64,000 nucleotides of DNA, taken from assembly GCA_937928735.1 (NCBI GenBank), contig CALFVF010000025.1, positions 1-64,000 of the forward strand. The letters are read 5' to 3'. The DNA is from an uncultured Verrucomicrobiales bacterium. Its GTDB lineage: Bacteria > Verrucomicrobiota > Verrucomicrobiia > Verrucomicrobiales > Akkermansiaceae. Shown piece after piece: positions 49,048 through 58,580 of the stretch (within the stretch, counting starts at the first letter, position 1; each line of letters starts with the position of its first letter). The position numbers were made by a program, and so were the translations under genes. A model generated the notes under the pieces. That model did not search any database, was not told the DNA's origin, and was given only the letters and a program-made list of their open reading frames with translations.

Positions 49048-49926
49048 CTAAGGAGCGTTTTCAAGAAAGCCTAAAGAGACCAAAAACGCATCTGCTAGCT
49101 TGATAGTCTCCTCGAACTTGCGCTCATTAAAGAAACCGTGTTTTTCGCCGGGGAAGAGGTGCAGATCTGAGCGCACACCATGAGATTGCATAGTAGCTTG
49201 ATATTCTTTCGCTAATTTCACAGAAATATAGCGATCTTGATCCCCAAAAAACACCGTTGTCGGTGGCGTGGTTGGAGAGAGATTATGCCGCGGTGAAAAC
49301 TCCCTCCAGTAAGGCCTCACTCTCTTGTGAGCATAGCCTTTCTGACTATTATCGTAAACGGGATTAAATAGCACCAGAGCTGCGGGCACACAGCTCACTG
49401 CTTTTGATTCACCTGGTTCATCATACCCTTTGAGAGTCGCTGTCGCTGCCGCTATATGTCCACCAGCTGAGCCTCCACCAGCGCAGAGCTTTAGAGGATC
49501 AATACCTAGCTTATGAGCATTGGCACGAATGTAGCGTACCGCAGATTTCGCATCCTGCACACAGGCTATAGGAGCTGTGCCGTGTGACTGCTTTGTCCTA
49601 TAGTCCGCAGAGATGGCAACCATTCCCCTTCTTGCTAAATACCGGCACTGCCCAAAGAACTGCTTGGGCTCACCTTTGGACCAACCACCCCCAAAAAAGA
49701 AAACAATCGAGGGGCGCGCTACTCCGGAGTGATGCCCTTCTGGGTAAAAGACATGCAGCTTAAGATCCTCGCCCTCAGGAAAGGTCTTGTAGATGATTTC
49801 CTCATCCGCCTTGAGAGTATGAACCTCGATGGAGGGCGAACGACTCTCCTGTCCCTGCAACTGAGGCACATGGCCCACTAGTAACGTATACAAGAAGGCC
49901 ATAAAGGTAAACTGAGGTAACTTCAT
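49048..49926 (-). CDS. Alpha/beta hydrolase (esterase/lipase-like), exported
   Basis: FFFGGGW oxyanion region; CAGGGSAGGHIAAA nucleophile elbow; GEKHGF. Confidence 0.88.
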   Translation of the reverse strand: MKLPQFTFMAFLYTLLVGHVPQLQGQESRSPSIEVHTLKADEEIIYKTFPEGEDLKLHVFYPEGHHSGVARPSIVFFFGGGWSKGEPKQFFGQCRYLARRGMVAISADYRTKQSHGTAPIACVQDAKSAVRYIRANAHKLGIDPLKLCAGGGSAGGHIAAATATLKGYDEPGESKAVSCVPAALVLFNPVYDNSQKGYAHKRVRPYWREFSPRHNLSPTTPPTTVFFGDQDRYISVKLAKEYQATMQSHGVRSDLHLFPGEKHGFFNERKFEETIKLADAFLVSLGFLENAP

Positions 49927-49971
49927 GGCTTTCTCTATGATTCAAAAAATACGCCTACCAAGACTCGCTCC

Positions 49972-51846
49972 CTATTTGAGTAACGTGACGTTCTTACTCA
50001 CTTGATTCTTCTTTTTCGGAGCTCTTCTCTTCTTTGGCTTCGGCGTTCCTTCTCCAGTTAGGATGTACTGCTGGATTTGGTACTCGATGTGTTCGAGATC
50101 CTTCACTCCAGCAACCGCTTCTTTAAGTGGCTCATTCGCCCCCTTCATCCAGGCGATCTGATTGAGAATATCGAGCATCGCATAGCTTTTCTTCTCTAGT
50201 AAACCTCTAAGTGCCGCATAACCTTTCTCTTCTTCGCCGACTTTAATCGCTGCCCACGCCGCTGACATCACAACGGTATGACTCTCGTCCACTAAAGCAT
50301 TGAGTATCTCCTCTTTCGCGGACTTTGCCTCCGTGCCTAGCATAAGCATCCCTTGAGCCGCCCAGTAGCGTACCGCAGGGTCTTTATCCTGAAGGAGTGT
50401 CACTAGCTCTGCGAGACGAGCAGGATCCTGTTCAAGAGCGATATCTGCTGCTACCTGTGCTGATTCTATATCATAGGCAGCTGGGTCAGAGAGGATTTCA
50501 TAGGGTGTCACGCCTGCACTCTGAGCTCTATGGTTTAGCATCGACTCTGGTAATAAAGCGGCATCACGTATCTCTAGCTGCTTGGCGAGAAGTGCCTTTT
50601 TAAGCTCTGAAATCTTTTGTTTATGCTGCGGCTGCTCAATGAGATTATGAATACAGTGTGGATCTTCTTTCGTGTCGTAGAGCTCATAGCTTGAGCGCTC
50701 CTTAAACCAGCGAGATTGCGTCTCATTTAAGCGTCCAGCTTTGTACTCTTCCTCCCACGTTCTCTGCATAGGAATTCTCCACTGATAGAAGAGGTTCTGA
50801 CCTCTTGGCACATAAGGCAGGTAGTTTTTTACTAATAAATAGCGCTTATCTCTGATCGCTCTGACGTTTTCGACACGCTCGTCATTGCGTCCACGGAAGC
50901 TGTAGTGATACTTCGCCTCTGGCTCGATTTCACCTCCCAAAAATACACGCCCTTGGTAGTTCGCAGGGCGCTCGATACCAGCCAATGATAACCAAGTCAC
51001 TGGCATATCAACAAAACTCACCAGTCTCTCAATGACACTGCCCGGCTGTTCTGCTGGGTAGAGTTTTTTCCATTTCTCAGGAATATAAACAATCAGTGGG
51101 CAGTGCGTACCACTGTTATACATGTAGCGCTTGCCGCGCGGAAGTGCCCCTCCGTGGTCTGAGCAATAAATAATAATCGTATCCTCTGCGAGCCCTGCCT
51201 CGATGAGTTGTGCGCGAGCTTCACCGACTCTTTTATCCATATTGGTAATCGCATCATAGTAGACTGCTGTATTTTTCTTCGAATCTTCTGTATTTGGGTG
51301 GTAAGGCGCCATTTTCACCCTGTCTACAGGATGAGTGTTCTCGATGTGCATCGCCTGACTCTCATGAGACTCTTTGTAGTTAATAATCTGAAAGAACGGC
51401 TTTCGCTTCTGAAGCACTTCCCAATCCAGAGTGCCTCCTCCTTCCCATAAATCTTGGGCGTACTGGATATTATAATCACATTTGTATCCATTGGCTGTAT
51501 AATACCCTGCGGAAGACAGTGCCTGAGGGTACATCACAAGTGATTCTGGGACATCCACAACAGAGCGATGATGATGGGCTCCCGCCGAAACAGAAATCAT
51601 TCCCATAATCCAACTTGAGCGCGATGCAGAGCACACCGCTCCATTCGAGTAACAGTGGGTGTAGCGGAAACCCTCTTTCGCCAGCTGGTCGATATGAGGC
51701 GTGACCGCGTATTCATTCCCATAGCAACCAATATAGGAGGTGCTATTATCCTCACTGGTTAGCCAAAGAAAATTCGGTCGTTCCTCAGCAACTGTAGCTA
51801 GAGAGCTAAAACACAAAGTCCAAGAGGTAAGAAGAAATGCTTTCAT
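49972..51846 (-). CDS. Sulfatase with C-terminal HEAT-like repeats
   Basis: GAVCSASRSSWIMG matches C/S-X-S/P-X-R type sulfatase site; YCSDHGGALPRGK; HEAT-like DPAVRYWAAQGMLMLG. Confidence 0.9.
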   Translation of the reverse strand: MKAFLLTSWTLCFSSLATVAEERPNFLWLTSEDNSTSYIGCYGNEYAVTPHIDQLAKEGFRYTHCYSNGAVCSASRSSWIMGMISVSAGAHHHRSVVDVPESLVMYPQALSSAGYYTANGYKCDYNIQYAQDLWEGGGTLDWEVLQKRKPFFQIINYKESHESQAMHIENTHPVDRVKMAPYHPNTEDSKKNTAVYYDAITNMDKRVGEARAQLIEAGLAEDTIIIYCSDHGGALPRGKRYMYNSGTHCPLIVYIPEKWKKLYPAEQPGSVIERLVSFVDMPVTWLSLAGIERPANYQGRVFLGGEIEPEAKYHYSFRGRNDERVENVRAIRDKRYLLVKNYLPYVPRGQNLFYQWRIPMQRTWEEEYKAGRLNETQSRWFKERSSYELYDTKEDPHCIHNLIEQPQHKQKISELKKALLAKQLEIRDAALLPESMLNHRAQSAGVTPYEILSDPAAYDIESAQVAADIALEQDPARLAELVTLLQDKDPAVRYWAAQGMLMLGTEAKSAKEEILNALVDESHTVVMSAAWAAIKVGEEEKGYAALRGLLEKKSYAMLDILNQIAWMKGANEPLKEAVAGVKDLEHIEYQIQQYILTGEGTPKPKKRRAPKKKNQVSKNVTLLK

Positions 51847-52042
51847 AAGAAACCTATACCACAGTGCCCAGCGAAATTGAGCATAAAAATTTCCTCCAAA
51901 ACTAGACCATACACTTCAACCAATACCCTCACATTCAGGAAGTAACCCCAGCACCCAGAATTTAGGAACTACTTTACTAAATCACAAAATGCTCCAAAAA
52001 TTCTCTTGCATATTTGACTATTCTGGCTAGCTTGCGCCTCCC

Positions 52043-52252
52043 ATGGCCAGAGCATCAGGAAAAGCGAAGACCAGAAAGGCAGTTGCAAAACGCTTTAAGG
52101 TAACAGGCACCGGTAAAATTCTGCGCCGCAAGCAAGGTAAGCGCCACATTCTTCAAAAGAAGTCTAGTAAGCGTAAGCGTTCCCTAGGGAAAGCGACTTT
52201 GGTTTCGGACGCGGACATCAAGAACGTGAAGGCAGGCCTTCCGTTTGCGTAA
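52043..52252 (+). CDS. rpmI: 50S ribosomal protein L35
   Basis: [38 protein letters not shown]. Confidence 0.95.
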   Translation: MARASGKAKTRKAVAKRFKVTGTGKILRRKQGKRHILQKKSSKRKRSLGKATLVSDADIKNVKAGLPFA

Positions 52253-52291
52253 CCACCGCTAACTACCTAAAAGCAAGGCACTCGCCTCGCA

Positions 52292-52365
52292 CCATCCGCA
52301 AATCGGGTGGAACTCCACACAGCCTAGCCCTCTCTGAGGGATACGAACAGGTGAGACTGTGGGAG
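52292..52365 (+). promoter_or_regulatory. Structured rpmI-rplT intergenic leader, candidate L20 autoregulatory RNA
   Basis: CCATCCG/CGGGTGG stem (52292-52310); CTCCACACAG/CTGTGGGAG (52313-52322/52357-52365) enclosing CCCTC-tct-GAGGG (52328-52340). Confidence 0.5.
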
Positions 52366-52403
52366 CTAATTAGAAACAATCTGTTCAAAGAAAAGACAAA
52401 TAA

Positions 52404-52775
52404 ATGCCAAGAGCAACAAATAGTCCAGCGAGCCGCGCCCGCCGCAAGCGTATTCTACTACGCGCTAAGGGTTTCCGTGGTTTCCGCTCCAAGCTATATC
52501 GTTACGCGAAGGACGCTGTTTTCAAAGCACGTCAATACGAGTATCGTGACCGTAAGAAACGTAAGGGACAATTCCGCCGTCTCTGGATTCAGCGTATCTC
52601 TGCTGCCGCACGCGCACAGGATATCACATACAGCCGCTTTATTGAGGGCTTAAAAGCTGCTGACATCCAGGTCGACCGCAAGATCCTTGCCGACCTCGCT
52701 GTCAACGACATCGCAGCCTTCAATGTGATTGCTGAGCAGTCTAAAGCTGCACTCGAGAAGAAAAACGCAGCCTAA
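52404..52775 (+). CDS. rplT: 50S ribosomal protein L20
   Basis: MPRATNSPASRARRKRILLRAKGFRGFRSKLYRYAKDAV; WIQRISAAAR. Confidence 0.95.
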   Translation: MPRATNSPASRARRKRILLRAKGFRGFRSKLYRYAKDAVFKARQYEYRDRKKRKGQFRRLWIQRISAAARAQDITYSRFIEGLKAADIQVDRKILADLAVNDIAAFNVIAEQSKAALEKKNAA

Positions 52776-52805
52776 GCGCTGTACTTACTTCCATTCAATT
52801 TACTC

Positions 52806-52846
52806 ACAGCCACGTTGGGTCTCGTTCCCTCCGTGGCTGTTTTTTT
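52806..52846 (+). terminator. Terminator downstream of rplT
   Basis: ACAGCCACG ... CGTGGCTGT perfect 9-bp stem plus T-run. Confidence 0.8.
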
Positions 52847-53001
52847 CAACGTACACTCTCACAGCACTCCCGCTGTACTGAGAGACTGGGAATTCAGAAT
52901 GATCCATAATTCGATGGAAACTTAAAGTGTACCATTTGAAGTCCCAATCACCAGGCATTCACTTGCTCCATTCCAATTAGTTTCCTCACACCACACACAC
53001 T

Positions 53002-54735
53002 ATGTCATTCCAAAAATTAGGCCTTATCCCTGAGCTTCTCGAAGCCATTAACGAACTAGGCTATGAAGAACCCTCCAATATCCAGAGCTCTGCGATCCCT
53101 GAAATCCTCAAAGGTCATGATATCGTGGGCCTTTCAGAAACTGGCTCAGGTAAAACAGCCGCTTTCACCCTCCCTGCTCTGCAGCGCATTGACCCACATC
53201 AGCGCACCCCACAAATACTCATTCTCTCCCCAACTAGAGAACTCTGCGTTCAAGTTTGTGAAGAAGTTCGCAAGCTCAGCAAGACCTTGCCAGGTATCCG
53301 CTCCGTTCCTGTTTATGGTGGAGCCCCGATCGATCGCCAGATTCGTGGTCTTCGGGACGCACAGATTGTTGTCGGCACCCCGGGGCGCCTGATGGATCAT
53401 TTACGCCGAGGCACCATTCAGACAAAGAAGATCTGCCTCATCGTCCTCGATGAAGCCGATAGAATGCTCGATATGGGATTCCGCGAGGACATGGAAGAGA
53501 TACTCTCTCAATGCCCAAAAACTCGCCAGACACTCTTCTTCTCCGCCACAATGAACAAGAATGTGGAGAGACTCATCAAGGGCTTTGGAAACGACCCCGT
53601 TAAGATCCAAATTGCCAAGCAAAATCAGACAGTTTCCCGTATTGACCAGAGTTATTACGAGGTGCGCAACCGCTCTAAGGTCGAAGTCGTCTCAAGAATT
53701 CTCGACACCCAACCACCAAGACTCGCAGTTGTCTTCTGCAATACAAAGCGCAGTGTGGATGAATGCACCGAAGCACTCCTCGCAAGAGGCTACTCCGCGG
53801 ATAGACTCCACGGTGATGTCACCCAGCAAATGCGTGAGCGCACCATATCGCGCTTCCGTGACAAAACTATTGAGCTACTCATCGCCACAGATGTCGCAGC
53901 ACGTGGTCTCGATATTGATGAAGTCGACCTCGTGATCAACTACGACCTCCCCCAAGATCCAGAAGACTATGTTCACAGAATTGGTCGAACTGGGCGTGCT
54001 GGTAGAGATGGTCGAGCCGTGAGCTTCGTCTTTGGCCGCGATGTCTACCGCCTACAAAATGTCGAGCGCTACACTCGCCAAAAAATCCGCCGTGAGAAAA
54101 TCCCTTCACAAGAAGAAGTCGAGGGTAAGCGCGGTGATGTTCTCTTTGAACAAATCAAAGAACAGTTAGAAAAGAAGCCTCTACTCAAGTACCAGACCTA
54201 TGTCGACCGTCTACTAGAGCAAGGTCACACACCAACTGACATTGCTGCCACCATGTTTGGACTCTGGCGCGAATCCATAGGCCGTGAAGGGGAAGAAATT
54301 CAAGAAGACAGACCACAGAGAGAGCAACCACGCCGCGAGCGAGGCGAAGGCCGTGATCGAGGAGACCGCCGTGACCGTGGCGATAGAAATGATCGCAAAG
54401 AGCGCGGTGGACGCTTCGAGCGTGAGGAACGCCATAGTCGTGGTGAGCGAGGTGGTGACCGCTACGAAAAGCGCGAGGTCAAACTCCGTGAAGGGATGAC
54501 CCAGCTCTTCCTCAGCCTAGGAAGCAAGCTCGGCGTGAGTCCCGGTGAAATCGCAGGCATGCTCTACTCAGAAAGCGGTATTTCCAATGGCAAGATTGGA
54601 AAAATCCGTATGTTTCCAAAGCATTGTTTGGTGGAAGTCCCTAAAGATCAAGCAGATAAGATCATCAAAAGTGTCAAAGGTGCCAAGCTACGTGGCAAGA
54701 CCTTCATGATCGGAATGGATCGTGACATCGGATAA
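53002..54735 (+). CDS. DEAD-box RNA helicase (DeaD/CsdA-like) with C-terminal RNA-binding domain
   Basis: [43 protein letters not shown]; Arg/Asp/Gly-rich linker; DbpA-like C-terminal domain. Confidence 0.93.
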   Translation: MSFQKLGLIPELLEAINELGYEEPSNIQSSAIPEILKGHDIVGLSETGSGKTAAFTLPALQRIDPHQRTPQILILSPTRELCVQVCEEVRKLSKTLPGIRSVPVYGGAPIDRQIRGLRDAQIVVGTPGRLMDHLRRGTIQTKKICLIVLDEADRMLDMGFREDMEEILSQCPKTRQTLFFSATMNKNVERLIKGFGNDPVKIQIAKQNQTVSRIDQSYYEVRNRSKVEVVSRILDTQPPRLAVVFCNTKRSVDECTEALLARGYSADRLHGDVTQQMRERTISRFRDKTIELLIATDVAARGLDIDEVDLVINYDLPQDPEDYVHRIGRTGRAGRDGRAVSFVFGRDVYRLQNVERYTRQKIRREKIPSQEEVEGKRGDVLFEQIKEQLEKKPLLKYQTYVDRLLEQGHTPTDIAATMFGLWRESIGREGEEIQEDRPQREQPRRERGEGRDRGDRRDRGDRNDRKERGGRFEREERHSRGERGGDRYEKREVKLREGMTQLFLSLGSKLGVSPGEIAGMLYSESGISNGKIGKIRMFPKHCLVEVPKDQADKIIKSVKGAKLRGKTFMIGMDRDIG

Positions 54736-54774
54736 CCTAGTCTAACAACCCTTTCCCTATTCTCCAGCTTACCA

Positions 54775-54805
54775 AACCTTAGAGTGTCTGCTCTAAGGTT
54801 TTTTT
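54775..54805 (+). terminator. Terminator downstream of DEAD-box helicase
   Basis: AACCTTAGAG-tgtctg-CTCTAAGGTT plus T-run. Confidence 0.85.
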
Positions 54806-54823
54806 CTACTGTAATCGGTCAAC

Positions 54824-56350
54824 CTAAGGCCTAAAAAACTCTAAACGATAAAACCTCCGCGCACTCGGTGCAGGATCAGTGAAGTCAAAGGTTCCTGTAC
54901 TACTTGAGGTGAAATCCAGAATAGGGCTCCAATCCGTGAGATTCTCAGATGATTGGAGCTCATAGGGATAACTAGGAATCATTGAGGAATAGCTCACACC
55001 TAACTCCGTCGTGTTTGCAGCATGCCTTGGTGTGATTTCCGCGCGCCAAGCCAAACAATATTCTGTCATCGCTGTGTCTGCTGAATTCACTTCTAGCGTA
55101 TAGTCACCAGGCGGTAATTCTGTATGCCAAATATGCTCATTATTATCCATTGAGCTATCACTTTGAGAAACTATATCTCCCTGACTATTTCTCAATAATA
55201 GACTCAAATCAGCAAGGTCTTGAAACGTATAGCTACTCACACCAAATCTCGTGGCTTCGACTACATCGCGCTGCCAACTAAGGTTCACACTCAGAGAGGC
55301 CTGACCACTATATGGTGGAATCGTAATTTGAAAGTTATCCGTGGAGCGTGAAGAAATCGTCTGCTTTGACCAGCCTCGCAGAGCCACGGAACCCCCGCTT
55401 TGGTTCCCAGCATCGAGTATTCGGTAGCTATGGAAGATATTTAACTCCCCAGCTCCAAAGGTATCATCCAGAGGGCGAGTTGGGCTATTACTCCAGTCTA
55501 ATTCTCCCTTAGTCGCTCCAGCCATGAGGACAGATTTCAGAATGAGTGGCTGATCATTTTTATCAATTCCTAGTTCTTTCGCCTTCGCTGCTAACAGAGC
55601 CCCCGCTGAGGACACATTCGCTGTCGCCCAGCTGGTGACAGATTGGGGAGCGACAATCTCTGGTTTTTGCCGACCAGCGACCAATAGGCTAGTGCGCGTG
55701 TCTCCCGAACTATGGCTACCAGAACTCACTCCCACAGAAATGCCGTTATAACTCTCCGCCCATATAGCGGGAACAATCGTAGACGCCCCATTATTCAAAC
55801 CGACAACATTGAGTACCGCGGAGTCTTGGCTAAAAAAATCAAACCGAGAAACCACAGCCAATGCCGCCTCTTCTGTCGAGGGACTCGCCACATAAGAGTG
55901 ATTCATCACATCAACACTCGAACTATCGACAGTACCCGTTATGAAGTCATTGATGAAATCCTCCGCAAGCCATAGATCCACATCGACAATATCAGGAGCA
56001 ATACTTGTGAGATTTCCATAGAAACTAGCTGCTACAGAATTCGCATGGCTTGAGTTCCCCGCTGAAGGTGTTGCCCCTTGTATCGTTAATGTCTTCCCTG
56101 AGTTCTCACTAGAAGCACTTGTCGGTGTGTAAATAGCCGCCGTAGTCGATGTCGAGGCTTCTACTTGGCCTGCTCTGACACCAGAGGTGCTCGGCAATGT
56201 CGTCGCACCAGACTCAGCCCATGCTAGGAGCTCATTGTAGCCTATCTGCTCATTGAGCTGAGCCATCACAGAGAAAGGGCACAATAAAATAGCGACAGCT
56301 CCTATCCATGACTGCCTCCAGTGCCTTCTAGTGAATTTCAACCTACTCAT
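54824..56350 (-). CDS. Secreted subtilase-like protein (divergent S8)
   Basis: RQKPEIVAPQSVTSWATANVSSAGALL resembles the S8 Ser-region; SSHANSVAASFYG resembles the His-region; signal peptide. Confidence 0.6.
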   Translation of the reverse strand: MSRLKFTRRHWRQSWIGAVAILLCPFSVMAQLNEQIGYNELLAWAESGATTLPSTSGVRAGQVEASTSTTAAIYTPTSASSENSGKTLTIQGATPSAGNSSHANSVAASFYGNLTSIAPDIVDVDLWLAEDFINDFITGTVDSSSVDVMNHSYVASPSTEEAALAVVSRFDFFSQDSAVLNVVGLNNGASTIVPAIWAESYNGISVGVSSGSHSSGDTRTSLLVAGRQKPEIVAPQSVTSWATANVSSAGALLAAKAKELGIDKNDQPLILKSVLMAGATKGELDWSNSPTRPLDDTFGAGELNIFHSYRILDAGNQSGGSVALRGWSKQTISSRSTDNFQITIPPYSGQASLSVNLSWQRDVVEATRFGVSSYTFQDLADLSLLLRNSQGDIVSQSDSSMDNNEHIWHTELPPGDYTLEVNSADTAMTEYCLAWRAEITPRHAANTTELGVSYSSMIPSYPYELQSSENLTDWSPILDFTSSSTGTFDFTDPAPSARRFYRLEFFRP

Positions 56351-56555
56351 ATCCTTTTATCGTGATGACGTAAAATTTCCGCATGCGGAATACTATAAAC
56401 TACACTATAAGAGGTCAGAAACTCAGAAAATTCTCTCTATTTTTGAAAATTTTAAACCTATTCAATAAAAAACCTTTCAAAACACACAAAACACCACCCC
56501 AATCAATGGCACTTGCTGGATCGAATTTCACCCTACACCACAGCGAAACCCTAGA

Positions 56556-57758
56556 TTATGGAAAAGGTAACTTAATGGTAAAGTTCGTTTCCACTCCGGG
56601 TACAGAAGTCAATGTAATTGTACCTCCATGGGCCTCCACAGCCCGTCGTACAATTGAAAGGCCTAAGCCCGTGCCCTTAATCTCAGAATTCGTGTGATGC
56701 TTATCGACTCTATAAAACCTCTTAAAGACAAACGGCACATCATTCGCAGGGATACCCTTCCCATTATCTGAGACTGAAATCACAAACTCCCCTCCTTGCT
56801 CACATGCCTTAGTGATCACTTGAAGGTCATCTTTCTTCTGGTTCTGCTTAATCGCATTTTCGATGAGATTAAATAAAATCTGAGTCCAGTAAAACCGATC
56901 TCCAATAATCTCTAGATCATCTGGTTCGACCTCGATCGTTAAGGTGACACCATGTTCAATAATGAGTGCTGAGAGGCGCTCAGCCACATCTTCGACACAT
57001 TCACGGAAGAAGAATGGCGCACTATTCATCGAATCACGAGCAGACTCTAACTGAGAAATCGAGAGCATATCCTCAATAATCTGGCTAATCCTCTGACTAT
57101 GCTTTTGCATAATACCAATAAACTTCCTAGCCATCACGGGATCCTCTAGCACCTCGTCTTCTAATAAGTTTTCTATGTACCCACCAACTATCGCCATGGG
57201 TGTGCGTAGCTCGTGGGAAGCATTCGCCACAAAGTCACGCCTCACTTGATCCGCTTCCGCATCCGCCGTGACATCACGCAGTATTACACAGACAGTGAGG
57301 CCAGCATCAGCGAGTTGCGCCTGAGAGACCTCGATGCGGCAGACACTATCGCGCCTCTCCAGGCTCACTCCCATGATATTGGTCAGATCACCGAGAGGAA
57401 GCTCCGTAGAATAAGGCTTCCCACTATGTAAACATTCACGAATACCTTGCGTGACAGAACTTTCATAGAGAAGTTCATTCACCATCACCCCCTCTAGACG
57501 GCGCCCTTGAAAAAGGGACTCAACAGATGAGTTATAATACAACAGTCTCTCTTTATCATCAAAAAATAACACTTCATCAACAAGACAGTCGAGCAAGCAT
57601 CGCCTTTCACGATCAAGATCCTCTCGCAGGCTCTGCTTTTCTTTCCTGAATGTTTGAGCCATACGCTCACGCTCCCTTAATCGACGCCGAAGACTCATGC
57701 ACAGCAGAGCCGTGCTGAATGCCAAGATAAGGACGAGTAGAATCAGAAAGGTTTTCAT
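56556..57758 (-). CDS. phoR: Sensor histidine kinase (PhoR-like)
   Basis: FVANASHELRTPMAIVGGY H-box; NLIENAIKQN; GKGIP; GTGLGLSIVRRAVEAHGG. Confidence 0.88.
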   Translation of the reverse strand: MKTFLILLVLILAFSTALLCMSLRRRLRERERMAQTFRKEKQSLREDLDRERRCLLDCLVDEVLFFDDKERLLYYNSSVESLFQGRRLEGVMVNELLYESSVTQGIRECLHSGKPYSTELPLGDLTNIMGVSLERRDSVCRIEVSQAQLADAGLTVCVILRDVTADAEADQVRRDFVANASHELRTPMAIVGGYIENLLEDEVLEDPVMARKFIGIMQKHSQRISQIIEDMLSISQLESARDSMNSAPFFFRECVEDVAERLSALIIEHGVTLTIEVEPDDLEIIGDRFYWTQILFNLIENAIKQNQKKDDLQVITKACEQGGEFVISVSDNGKGIPANDVPFVFKRFYRVDKHHTNSEIKGTGLGLSIVRRAVEAHGGTITLTSVPGVETNFTIKLPFP

Positions 57759-57801
57759 AACATCGAGTTCATAGAGTTACTGAAGTGCTTAAATTCGCTT
57801 C

Positions 57802-58485
57802 TCAGCGAGATAACTCAGCAATTCTATAGCCCACTCCGCGCACTGTTTCCAGCAACTCTGAATGTTCACCTAACTTTTGGCGCAAGCGCTTCATGTGAGT
57901 ATCCAGTGTACGGGAATGAACATCGTCATGATAGCCCCAGACTTCTTTGAGTAAAACAAAGCGATCTTGTACCTCACCAGCTCTCTCACAGAGGTAGAGC
58001 ATGAGTTTGAACTCTGTCATAGTGAGATCTAACACACTCTCACCTGCATAAAACTGTAATGACTTCCGATCAAATCGAAATGGTCCAGCTTCTATATCAC
58101 TGCTCGATGCCTGCAGTAAATAGCGCTTCATCACAGACTTCACCCTAAGAACGAGTTCTTTTGGGCTAAATGGTTTTGCGATGTAATCATCCACCCCCTT
58201 CTCTAATCCCTTAATTCTATCCTCCGTTTGTCCCAGAGCAGTCAGCATAATGACTGGTATATCCACTGTCTCTGTGTGGTCTTTGAGCTGCTGGAGGACA
58301 CCATAGCCATCTAGCTTTGGCATCATGACATCCAGAATAATTAAATCTGGGCGCTTATCTTGAGCGAGCTCAAAGCCTGACATGCCATCAAACGCTGTCA
58401 GCACATCGAATTCGTGTCGTTTTAGATTAAATTCAATGAGCTCTACAATATCGATTTCATCCTCGATAACTAATACAGTCGGCAT
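57802..58485 (-). CDS. phoB: Response regulator, OmpR/PhoB family
   Basis: LVIEDEIDIVELI; DLIILDVMMPKLDG; KPFSPKEL; winged-helix C-terminus; adjacent to PhoR-like kinase. Confidence 0.88.
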   Translation of the reverse strand: MPTVLVIEDEIDIVELIEFNLKRHEFDVLTAFDGMSGFELAQDKRPDLIILDVMMPKLDGYGVLQQLKDHTETVDIPVIMLTALGQTEDRIKGLEKGVDDYIAKPFSPKELVLRVKSVMKRYLLQASSSDIEAGPFRFDRKSLQFYAGESVLDLTMTEFKLMLYLCERAGEVQDRFVLLKEVWGYHDDVHSRTLDTHMKRLRQKLGEHSELLETVRGVGYRIAELSR

Positions 58486-58580
58486 AATAGAAAGTGTGTC
58501 TTATTTTCACCTATTTTGTCTCTCTATGCTCTGTGACGATCTAGTCACAGATCACACCTCTTTGTGTCCATACAGTTCCA

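Noticed and set aside
52351-52653. Plus-strand 100-aa ORF overlapping rplT
   Set aside because: Out-of-frame to rplT, which is unambiguous; begins in the structured leader.
56383-56697. Plus-strand 104-aa ORF
   Set aside because: Overlaps the 3' end of the PhoR-like kinase antisense; no family features.
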